Assembly (NCBI RefSeq): GCF_000189635.1
Contig: NW_002476218.1
Location: 310,001-374,000 of the forward strand
Length of the DNA stretch: 64,000 nucleotides
Direction: 5' to 3'
From: Tetrahymena thermophila SB210
Lineage: Eukaryota; Ciliophora; Oligohymenophorea; Hymenostomatida; Tetrahymenidae
Under the pieces are notes generated by a model. That model ran no database searches. It was not told the DNA's origin and worked only from the letters and a program-made list of their open reading frames with translations. The position numbers and the translations under genes are program-made. Positions 13,012-24,300 of this stretch are shown one piece after another (the first letter of the stretch is position 1; each line of letters begins with the position of its first letter).

Positions 13012-15108
13012 TCATTATTTTCTTTTAGATTTTTCAACAAAGTATTTGTCTGAGTGAGATGAATAAGTTGATGAAAATTCAGTTGTGTTAGGAGATTTTC
13101 TTGCAGTCTTTACAATATTAGCTCTTTCACCCATACTTTCAATGTTTGATTCATCAGTTCCTCTTCTCATTCTATTATAAAAGCAAAATTGTTAAAATAA
13201 AAAATATGATAAATATTTAATCTTTACCTGAAGTTACCATTCTCACCCCATTCTTCACCCCATGAGTTTTGTAATAACCAGAATTTGCCGTTTTCATCTT
13301 CTCCCCAACCATAGCAGAGAACTGAGTGATCAACTTTTTACCAGACAGGATTTTCTTCATTGTTTTAAATCCATTGGTTAGCATCAACTGAGTGATATAT
13401 ACCCTTGTTGTAATACATGAAATCCATTTTAGGTTCAAAACTGACTACAATAGGACCGTTTTTATATATTTCTTCCATCATCAATCTTTCAGTTGATTTT
13501 CCATATGATCCACCGATATATCTTTAAAATATCAAAATAAATTAAATTTTAAACATGCTTTTTAAATATATATTATTTACTCGTAATCAGTAACTGTGAA
13601 TACTTCACTGAGAGATTCGACATTGCAATGATTGCATTAACCATCTCTAGCTTCATAAGGATGACAACTTTCAGGGACAGCTTCGAACTCACTGTAAAAT
13701 TTGCTTACCAAAAATCCATAACCACCATCGCAACCTTAGTTATAATAATTACATGCCAAGGAGTGTTGGGGTGAGAGTTAAGTATTATCACCGTATTTAA
13801 TCCACAAACGAGATGAAAGCATAGAAGTTGTGGCAATAGCATAGCAACTTCCACAATCTTCTTAAGAACGAGGAGCATGGATATATTCAGCCCAATCAAA
13901 AGACTTAGGAAGATCTGATATGTTCTCCATAGAAAAGTGGGCATAATCGGTAGTTGCTTTGTTACCTCTCAAGGAAGATGATGATTTTTAAATAAAGGAG
14001 CCTTATTTGTTGTCGTAACTGAATTTAGGCTTATCCATTCTTAGACCAGCTCTTGTGTTCATCTACTCAAGACTCATTTTGCTTATGAAAGAAGGAACTT
14101 TAGCTTACCATGTACTTCCTTTAATTGAGTTTAATCTCTTAACGATTTCTTAATGGTTTAATAATGTTGCAGGTGTTTGTTTCATTTAAGCAAATACATT
14201 TTCATGAGGCTTCAAGTAAATTGATTCTAAAATTTTAATAAAATTAGTTTAAATTTTTACTTATTTAACAATAATTTTGCATTTCCATTAATATACAAGA
14301 CTTGCTTTTAAAAACGGTCATATGCCACTATAAAAATTAATCAAATTTTGTTTTTTTTTAACATATTATTTCATATTTTTTTTTCGTAAACTCTAAGCAT
14401 AATAAATAAAAAAAAGCTATAATAATATTAATTACGATGGAACTTGTTTTTGGAAGAAAGCTATTATCTTTTAAGAGAGTTAGAAGCATTAATTTTTTAG
14501 CTTTTTTATTATTCTTATTAGCTGCTTAATTTATTCATTGTAGATGAAATTTCAGAAAAAATGTATTGAGTTTCCTTGGGTTATACAACATGAGCTTACT
14601 ATACATTATCTGAGAATTCTTAAGATGCGTCTGCTTTAATAGCTTAAGAGCATCCTCTAGATTTTTTTTGAATGTGGTTGAACCAACCAACTAAGGTTTG
14701 AGAGCAAACAGATTTATATTATCCTGAGTCGTCTTTAGCATACTTAAAAAAGTGAGTATATTTAACTCCATTATATTCAATTTCCCAACCTTCATCATAG
14801 ACTAAGGTCCATCTACCTTTACCTTCTTTTCCTCTTACTGTGAAGTCTTCATCTAAAAATACTTCATACTCTCTTTCAACTTCAGTTAAAACACCACCCA
14901 TGGCGCTATTGCTTGATTCTGCTTTATCAGGAATTTAATGACCACAAGAAACAGGCTTGTTATTACTTGATGCTAGAACTTTTCCTTCTTTAAGTAACCA
15001 TTTACCAGTTATTTAAGATCTAACGCAATGAACAGGTAAATCAGCTTATACCAATAAGCTTTAGACTGCAAACAAGAGCAATATTGCAGCTAATCTACTT
15101 TTAACCAT
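13012..15108 (-). CDS. CTSC: cathepsin C / dipeptidyl peptidase 1 (papain family C1)
   Basis: Exons (transcript order) 15108-14436, 14226-13581, 13521-13228 and 13171-13012 give 590 residues; introns are 209, 59 and 56 nt. A signal peptide (~1-24) is followed by DLPVHC and a region resembling the cathepsin C exclusion domain, including FFKYA and VGWFNH. A propeptide linker follows, then a C1 catalytic domain: SQEDCGSCYA with Cys352 nucleophile and oxyanion Gln346, DHSVLCYGWG with His505, and LLQNSWGEEWG with Asn525. Family members remove N-terminal dipeptides in lysosomes or phagolysosomes and can activate other proteases; the exclusion domain blocks the far end of the cleft. The C-terminus extends ~45 residues past the usual RRGTDE motif with a Ser/Lys-rich tail. 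Gln346 is a TAA codon, direct evidence for the ciliate code. Confidence 0.93.
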
Positions 15109-15749
15109 ATTTATTTTTCAAACAAATGATTTTATACTTTTGATATACTAAGTATATATCCTTTCAATATTTTATTTAATTTTGTTTGTCGAATTATTAT
15201 TACATATATTTCGAACTTAATTTTGATTAATGATTGGCAAAACATTATTCAAAATCAATCAATTAACATACAGTAAACAATTTATAAAATATATACTCGA
15301 AATGCTTGCTAAATTCTTTGTAGAAAAAATCATAGAAGGATTTCATGATTTTTAATAGTTAAAACGGAATTTATTTGTATTAAAATCTATGAAAGTGAAT
15401 AAAACGAATTTTACAATAGCTTCATAATTAAAAATTTCTTGAATTAAAAAAAATGTTCCAATGAGTTTTCATGCATGATTAATTTAATTTCAATTCTATC
15501 AAGTAAAATCACTTATAAAGTGTGAAAAATGGTAATGTTTTTATCAATTCTCAAAAATACAATCCATGGTTTTATAATAAACTTGCTTAATTTATAAAAA
15601 TTATTATTAAATAAATTTTTAATATTCATCATTCAATTTTACTTTATAAAAAAACACACACAAAACAAAACTAAAAATAGAATTAATGTTTAGCTTATGA
15701 TAAATATTTGTTATTTTATTTCAAAAATTAAGAAAATTGATCAAAATTT
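15109..15749. other. intergenic spacer upstream of cathepsin C
   Basis: AT-rich. It contains the cathepsin C promoter (minus strand) and the 3' end of the LRR-like gene. No specific motif is recognisable. Confidence 0.55.
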
Positions 15750-18365
15750 TCAAATCAAGAACTAAGTTACTGCTTCCAAAATAATTTCATGGCGAATTTT
15801 AGAATTTTTATTTATTAATTTCAGTAATTAGATTATTTTTATAAATTTTGTCTTGCTGTTAAAATTAAAAATTCTTTTTGTTTTTTTTGATGGAAAAATA
15901 TCGACAATTTTTTACTTATCAAATCCTCTTAACAAATTCTTCATGTTATGTAGAAATGAACTAGAAAAGCTTTGAATTCCATAAAAAACTACTTTATGAA
16001 GATTTTTCTGGTTAATTAAATATTAGGTAGGCTCTAGGTTGCTAATAAAATTATCACTTTTATTGTTTATAAACAAATTTAAAAACTTAATATTTTAAAA
16101 AATATCTGTTTGTTAGTTGTTTCTGATAAAGTTCTAATAATCAATATACAAATACAACTATTTTCTACTAAAATCTTTTATAAAATTCAGAATCTTATAA
16201 TCAATCTATGGTTGTTTGAAAATAATCTTTTGAGAAGAAATTTCTAAAGAAAAATATTTAGTATTCAATCTAATTTAATTTATATCTTTAATTAAATCTA
16301 GCAATTATAGAATTATATTTGATTCAAATTTTTTATCGAAATCTATATCAATTTCAATTGATTTTATAGATTTTTCCTGTCTTGATTTTAAAATAATTAT
16401 CTATACCTATTCAAATAAGTCAACACTATGGGAAGATAATTATATTTTTACATTTTTAAATGATAAGTTAGGCATTAAATTTAAAAATTCTTAAGTTTAA
16501 TTTGTCAGTTTTAACATAAATTAGCCGTTTGGCTTATCTATTTTAATATTTTAAGCTACTTCAAAATAATCTAATTTGCAAACGCAAATGCTCTAAAGCA
16601 ACAACTTATTAAACGTAATATCATAAATAGTATTTTTTACTTCCACTCTTTTTAACTATTTATAGTTTATTGGTTGCAAAAAATTTATTATCATCTACTC
16701 AAAAGGTTTCCTTTATTAAGTTTTTAAATCAGTAATTTTATCTATTATAAAAGAATCTTCATATTTCATGTTTTTTGTCTACAAACCCTCATAAAATAAT
16801 ATGTTACAAGTAATGGATTGAATAGATTTTTTACAATTCATAAATAACTCATTTATGAGAATAATCCATATCTCATCTATTTAATTCTCTAATATAATAT
16901 GTAATAAATTTATTGAAACTACACTATTACCTTCTTATTAGTTTTTTAGTTATTCTTCTCCAAGAGACTTCGAAATACTTTCTATTGTTCCCTTTGAATT
17001 ACCAAACAAAAGAATTTGACTGAAATCGACTTTCTTTTTTGCAAATGATCTTAATTCTTTTAATCCTTTGAACTCAAGTTTTATATGTCTAACTAAATTT
17101 TCATTCTGGTACTCTTCAACTCCAAATTTATTAGCCTACATAAAGAAATTTAAATAATTTTACTTCTTAGCTTTTAATTTATTTGATTTATCTATAGTAA
17201 GCTATTAGATAGTATCTCCTGAATAAAATCTTACATTTAATGATTTCAGTTTATCAATTTTATTTTAAATGAATTCTACAATAGAAAGCTCCTATAAAAT
17301 CTAAAAATTATTTTAACCAATATTTGAAAATGACAGGTCTAAAATTTAAAGATCCTTTCTTGAATCACTAGACAAAATACTCAATACAAGGTGTTTGAAT
17401 ATATTACTAAATTGGCTTATTTCAATATTATTAAAATCAAGTATTATTTGAATCTAAGAAAGCTCAGTGCATTTTGATAAAAACTTTGAAAAAACAAAAA
17501 GATATTCTTTCAATAAACTGTGATATTGAAATGATTATTTAGCCTTGAAGCTCAAACTCTTTATTTTTTATGAGTCAATTTAGCTTAAAAAAGAGTTAAG
17601 AAATACAATAAAAGAAGCTGACATATCTTAAGATAAATCTATTTCACCAATATTTATAGAATCAATACTTAAAATCGGTAAAATTTTTTAGGTCTACTTT
17701 AATTAAAATTAATTGAAACAAAATAGATCATTAAAAGTTTCTTAAAAATTATTATAATTTATCATAATTTGCTCATTTAGTTCAAAAGGAAGTGTTATTT
17801 TTTATTTTATATTTTTAAAATGGATGTAAAAGTATTCTTAAGAGTTTTTTTTTTCATCTTTTTGATTATTTTGCTTATATGTTTTTTATATTTTAAGCTT
17901 TTCAGTAGATTTTGCTTTGAATTCTTCAATATTTTATTTACTTTACAACTTTTTTTTTTAAAACCTTATTTACTTAATTGTAAAGCTATACAGGTCAAAC
18001 GAGTGTTATATCTTAATGCTTAAAGCATTTAATTCGCTTTATTTCTTTAAACTTTAACCTATTCTGTTTAATTGATTAAAATCCACTTACTTTTACTACT
18101 TATTTTAATCTTAAGCTATTGAAAAGACTATAATTTCTAAATTTTTGAATATTTTTCTTTTCAATAGGCCTACTCTATCAATTATCCTTTTAGCTATCTT
18201 TAAGCTTAAACTTATATTAAGAAGCTTTAATGAAAGAGGAAGCGGAAAACTCTCAAATAATTGTAAATTTTGTTTCCAATTTTTCGAAATGAGATGAAAG
18301 TGATAAGTTTAGTTTTAAGAATAATTATTTTCTGTTTAAATTAAGGATTTATTTGCCAAACTCAT
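15750..18365 (-). CDS. leucine-rich-repeat-like protein, single exon, 871 aa
   Basis: One uninterrupted minus-strand frame of 872 codons from ATG at 18365 (A-rich start context) to TGA at 15750. A TGA-free run this long in such AT-rich DNA is far beyond chance, and composition is protein-like throughout. Around residues 330-380 there are LRR-like segments such as LQILDLSFSN and KSLNVRF. Further irregular Leu/Ile/Asn-rich units run to the C-terminus. The middle (~100-190) is Lys/Gln-rich and probably disordered. No signal peptide, membrane span or enzyme motif was seen. The style of repeats resembles the C-terminal half of the protein at 59768, so both may belong to a large ciliate LRR family. 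Function unknown, probably protein binding. The frame stays open upstream, so a longer N-terminus cannot be excluded. Confidence 0.7.
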
Positions 18366-18973
18366 TTCAAATTTTTTAAGTTGTTTGTTTCTGATAAAAA
18401 TTAAAAATTTTAAATTTTAAAATAGGAATAATTATTTTAAAAACTCAAAAAAAATGTTCACCAAATATTTAATTTTACTTTTAAAAACTACTCTTTAAAA
18501 TATAAAAATAAATTTTTAGCAGCTTAATAAATAAATACTTTGAATTGTCAAATGATTTTAAATAAATTTTATCATACTTTTTTATGAATAATAATTGTAT
18601 AAACTAAAGATATTGATATTAACTTTTATACTCAAAATTTTTACAAAGCAAAATCTACTCAATTGCAGATGATATCCAAAATGAAATACATATTAAAATA
18701 TAATAGATTAATTTTGCTAAATATTAATTAATAGTTTTTAGAAATTTTATTTTGCTTAGATTCTAAATTCAATTCGATTCTAGATAAAATTCTGTAAATT
18801 AAATAACTTTTATTTTAAAAAGGTCAAAGATTACAAATCTAACAATAAAAAAGACATAAAAGATGCGTTGTTTTCCAATAAAATTAATTAAAAAATATAT
18901 TTAATTAAATATCAGAAAAACTTAATTTGTAAATCAACAACTAAAATATCATTTAATAGAGAAATACCGAAAA
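18366..18973. other. divergent promoter region
   Basis: 608 bases between the LRR-like gene (-) and the ADA2-like gene (+). AT-rich, with no individual element identifiable. It must hold both promoters. Confidence 0.55.
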
Positions 18974-20740
18974 ATGGAAGAGTATTTAGCAAAAAGAGAA
19001 AAGTTATTAAAAGAAATCAACGATAGAAAATTCAGCGGATTAAGCTTTACTCCCCAAGAAGAAGCTGCAAATGAAACATTTAAAAATATGCTTCTCAAGG
19101 AAAAGCAATAGTTGAAAGGCAACTTCTTCTAAAGATACACTTTGTAATATAAGTAGTAGATTGAAGAAAGCAATTGTTTCAAAGTTATTAGATAGATGCC
19201 TAAAGGAGCCACCCTCCACATCCATTTTGACACTGCAAATGATGTTGAATGGGTATAATACCTTTTGTTTACCTTTAAATATAACTTTTTTTGATATTTA
19301 TGTTCATTTTCTATTTATTTCTACTTAATTTTTTATTTAGGAAACACACGGAATATTTTTATTATTTAAAAAAGCCATTCTAAAAAATGAATTTTTATTT
19401 GAACTACTCTGTTTTATTCCTTTATTAATCTGTATTTATTTAATTCAATAGTTCTTTTAGAATCTTGCCTATTTGCCTACAACATTCTACAATTAATCAA
19501 ACCTCAGATTTAGATACTTCAAAAACGAAAAAGTTGCAGAACCTGGATATGTTATGCTTTCTAAGTTAAGGGATTAGCACCCAGATAAACATTAATTTGA
19601 AGCTGATATTAAGAAGAGACTTCAAATTACATAAGAAGAGGCTCATGACTTGAAGGCTGACATTTGGTAGATTTTCGAATAAAAGATTCAAGCAATGTGG
19701 TAGTTAATTTTGCACAAGGACTACTTCAAACAATACCTTTATCGTGTATTCTAAGTATTTTTCAATGATGGAATCTATCGCATTGAGGCAAGAGCTTTGC
19801 TACATTCTATTTTTGACGATGATCTCAATCCTCTTCCTTTGGATGAAGAATACTAAGTGTATCAAGAAGTTATTAATCGTGCCAAAAAAGAAATTCACCC
19901 ATAATTTTCTTATGCCACAATTATTTAAGGATTAAAGTAATGGAATAAAGAAACAATTTAAAAATATCTTGATGAATCAATTCTTGCCAAGACAAAATAC
20001 CCAGATTTTTTCATTGGATTTGATTTAGTACAACAAGAAGATGCTAATTAGCCTCTTGAGTTTTATGCTCCCGTTCTTTTGAAAAAGTAATAATTAGAAT
20101 AATCGATGGGCATATCTCTTCCTTACATATTCCATGGTAATTAATTTAACAAAATCTTTTTAAAGTAAATATTTAAATGGATTTTTTTATTTTTAAAAAA
20201 TAGGTGGACAAAGCTTAAACAACTTTAGCAATACCAATATTATTGATATGATTTTAATGGATACAAAGAGAATAGGACATGGATATAACCTAACAAACCA
20301 TGCTTATTTGATGGAATATGTAAAGGAGAACAAAATTTGTATTGAAATTAATCCTATGTCTTGTTAAATTTTAAGATATATTCATGACTTACGTCTTCAT
20401 CCTGCAAAACTTTTCCTCAATTACGGTATTCCTATTTGCATCAACCCAGATGATCCAGGTTTCTTTGGAGTTTTAGGTGTTAGCTACGATTTCTATACTT
20501 TAGCTATAGCTTAGGAATTTGGTAATTAATTAATTAAATACCCTTTTAATAAGTAAATATACTTAATTTTTTAAATTTTATATAGACTTAAAAGACCTTA
20601 AGCTGTGTTGTTATTATAGTATTAAACACTCCTTAGCAAATGAAGAAGAAAAATAACATCTAATGCAATTATGGCTCAATAATTGGTAAGAATTTATAGC
20701 CAAATTCACCTAATAATACCCCTCTGTTATAAAGGAGTGA
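18974..20740 (+). CDS. ADA2/ADGF-family adenosine deaminase homologue with altered catalytic residue
   Basis: Exons 18974-19252, 19452-20136, 20204-20521 and 20586-20740 encode 478 residues; introns are 199, 67 and 64 nt. The ADGF/CECR1 fingerprint is clear. MPKGATLHIHFDTA supplies the zinc ligands His82 and His84, RIGHGYNL the catalytic-region His347, and NPDDPGFFG the Asp404/Asp405 pair. SYDFYTLA and a C-terminal DLKDLK helix also match. Family enzymes convert adenosine to inosine with a zinc-bound water. The general acid Glu of the usual HAGE(T) motif is Gln here (HGGQS, Gln324, codon CAA). The enzyme may therefore be inactive, weak or of changed specificity. There is no signal peptide, unlike secreted animal ADA2, so a cytosolic location is likely. 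The HGGQS motif straddles the intron-2 junction, but frame and flanks fit well. Confidence 0.85.
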
Positions 20741-21334
20741 TTATTAAGTCTATTAAAAACAAAATGGTTTAATCAATTAAAAATTTATTTATTTTATTTA
20801 ATTCTTTATTAGAATTACTGTATTTTTATAATTATATATTAATAAATAAATAAATAATATTTTTTACAAATACATTATAAAATATTAGCTTACAATTAAA
20901 TGTTAATAAAATTTATCATTAAAGTGTAATTAAAATAGCTAGTCTACTCTCTTACTGTTTATAATATTGAATAAAAAAATTATTGATATATGTGTTATAT
21001 GTAATAAATAAGCTGTTTTAAATGATAAAGAATATGTGGAAATGACGATATAATAAGATATATTTAATGATTACATTTAATACAAATAATTATTCTTATA
21101 TGAATTTTATAAATTATAGTCATCCATCAAATTCCAATAAAATTTATACACTTTTAATTTGCCTTTTTAACTGCTATTTTTCTTTCAACTTAGTTTTATG
21201 AATTTATTTAATTTACAAGTAAATCAATATTACAAAAAACAATAAAATACAACTAGGAAGTAATAAATAAACAAAGAACAATTTTGCAATTTTAAGTTAA
21301 AGATTATATTTTATAGTGATTCGTTTAAATATTT
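20741..21334. other. intergenic spacer
   Basis: AT-rich DNA between two plus-strand genes. It holds the ADA2-like 3' end and the promoter of the coiled-coil gene. No RNA gene or repeat array was seen. Confidence 0.6.
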
Positions 21335-24300
21335 ATGGCATCTAAAAGGGATCTAAATTATTTTGAGAAGAAAGGACTTATATTGAGTCCTCCTCTTTTG
21401 CTAACAAATTAGATTTTACCACCTGAAATATCATAGCCTTAATAGCATCCTTTGTAACGCAAAATAATTTTATATAATATATATTTAATAAGAACCTATC
21501 TAATTTATAAATATGCTATTTAAACTAAATATTTATCAACTCTTTTTAAAATAAAGCATAAAAGATCTTCCTAAGCCCAGGTAATAAGATGGCTTAATAG
21601 CAAATAATTTTAATAGTAGAATCGATTCATAATAATAATAATAGTAGTAAGGTAGAGAAGGTATTGAGAGTACTTAGATTCTTATTTAAAAAGCATTAGC
21701 TTATGAGAAAGAGTTAGAATAGAGATAATTATAGATTTTAAAGCTAACTAGTGATTATGAAAAACAAAGAATGCAAGCATTTGAGCTAGAGCAAAAGCTA
21801 GTGCTCCTAAATGAAGAAAATTTGAAGTTTAGGGAGTCAATTAACCAAAGCAAAAAGCTGGCTGAAAAGAGCTTGGAATAGGAAATTATTTTTAAGTAAA
21901 AGCAAAATTAATTTTAGAGTGAAAAAGAAAGCATGGAAAAACTTTTAAGTAGTAAATAAGAGAATGCAATGTTATAAGAAAAATTACTAGAGACAGAATA
22001 AAGAGTATTGTTGTACTAATAAGAAATAGACGACTTAAAGAATTAGCTTAATGAATATGATACAACTTAAACCTGCTTATTCGAAGTAACAAATAATTGT
22101 TCAAACAAGAAAAAATTGAATAAAATATTTTTTATATAAGGAAAAGTGTTAACAAGTATAAAATAATTTCGAAAGAGAGAAAAAGATTTTGAAAGATGAA
22201 ATAGAGAAAATTAATTTTGAAAAGAAAGAAATGTTTTAAGAATTCTAAAATAAACTCAGGAATTTAGAAATAGAAAATGCTTCTTTGAGAGAGAATGCTT
22301 CATAAGCTTAATCTGTATAAGGTAATTTGGTTTTATAACTTAAGAATCAAATAGCTTCATTATTAGAACAATAACAGCTACTTGAGTAATAAAATAATTC
22401 AGTCGAACAGTAGCTAATACAAGCATAAAGAAATCTCATCGAAACATAATCTTAGATGTAGCATGAAAACGAGAGATTAATCAATGAAAAAGGTCAGCTT
22501 TCTGATTAAGTTTAGAGTCTTAATAGTATGATAAGAAGTAATATGATTTATTCTTCAGTGTATTAATTATAGCTTTTTAAAAGAAATATAATAGTAAGTT
22601 GAAGATTTATAATGTGAGAGACTCAGCTTCCAAAACGAAAGAGAGAGTTTAACTATGAATTTAAAATAAAAAACTTTTGATTTAGAAAATTTAAACAAAA
22701 TATATAATGAAAGTTAGAAAAGAAATGAATAGAAGCTAGAAACAATTTTAATATAGCACTAAAGCGAGATTTAATAATTAATTGAAAATCATAAAATCGA
22801 GATAGTTTTGATGGAATAAAAAATAGATTCTTCAGAGCAATAAAAAAATATCATTTTAGAAAAAATAGATAATCTCTAGGAAACTCTAATAAGTTCTAAT
22901 AAGCAAGTTATTACTGAAGATTTTTAAGAAAATCTCATAAAAACTTACCAATCACTTGTAAATCTGATAAGTCCAAGAAAAGATTCTGTTATTATTGAAT
23001 AAAACTCTGAAAAGGATGAAATAAATTTTAATATAATTTAAGAAAATAATAAATTACATTAAATCATAGAAGAAAAATCTTAAGAATATACCAAATTATA
23101 AAATTAATACGAGATATTATAAGAGGAACTATTGTAATTAAAATAGTAAACATCAGCAGAAGATACAGTTAAAAGAAATAAAAAACTATCTTAAAGTGAT
23201 AATGATACAACATAAGATATAAATATTTCACCATCTCCTTTACGTCCTCAAGTATTTTTTAATTTTTTATTCTTAATTTTTTGTTAAAATTTTAATTTAT
23301 TTCGAATCTTCATAAATGAATTGTCACTTTTAAATTAGTTTAAAATAAAATTTAATTTTTAGCACTCACTTTGTTTAGAATAGGTTTTTAAAATAATTTA
23401 TTTAAAAGGCTTTTGAATAAGATTAGCATATTAGGAACAGCTAAGATATTAATAATATGAGTTAGCTTATTAATGATATGAAAAAATAAATATCAGATCT
23501 TGAAGAGAAGCTGAATAAGGAGTTAGAAGATAAAACTGCTATGGAGAATGAAAATTCTAAACTAAGATTATCTATTTAAAGATATGAGATGCTTGGTGGG
23601 ATATAAAGCTTTGAATTTCATTCAGCTTAAAACCACAACCAAATAAAAAAGGATGAAAATTCTATAAACCACAATGAAGATATTTCTGAGAATTTCGAAG
23701 TTAGCAGATACTTGTAAGAAGAAGTATCGCGTCTGAAAGGGCTGCTTGATGGTCAAAAACAAGAATACGAGTAATAAATTAGTGTATTAAAAGAATAAAT
23801 TGTAATGACTGAATCTTTTTCAATAAGTAATATTAGTTTAATCAGTCCTCATCTTAAATATTAAAAACCACCTCACTGTAATGATATTTTAAACGATTGC
23901 ATATATGAAGAATTAAATGAATAAAGTCAAAGTGATTCAAATTAAAACGCTGCTAATGTTTAAGATAGTATCATGTAAAATGAAATAAATAAAACAATTT
24001 AAAGTCGTTGCAAAACTCTTGATGATATCTAAAGAAGCTCTGAAGCTGAATCATCTGATAATAGAATGTATTTCAGCTTTTAAGATTAAATCATGTATTT
24101 AAATGGATAAGTTCGTAAAGCAGAGGAAAATTTAAGCGAATGCTACGATAAGATAAAGTACCAAGAAAAATTAATTTAAGAATAGAATTCAATTATTGAA
24201 AAAAATTGTATGATCATTTAACAGTTTTAAGATAATTTGAAAGAAAGCAGAAATGAATTTGAACATTCTGAAAGTAAGAATAAGCTACTCGAAACATCAG

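Noticed and set aside
13705-13944. Minus-strand ORF within cathepsin C
   Set aside because: Off-frame reading of the catalytic-domain exon; the true frame carries the Cys/His/Asn triad.
17820-18023. Plus-strand hydrophobic ORF that looks like a membrane peptide
   Set aside because: Antisense to the Lys/Gln-rich part of the LRR-like gene; TTT-rich antisense of AAA codons mimics Phe/Leu/Ile.
19340-19440. Possible extra exon inside ADA2-like intron 1 (acceptor TTTAG near 19341)
   Set aside because: The family motif reads VEW then FFQNLAYLPT directly when the whole 199-nt intron is removed; no donor for a cassette exon fits.
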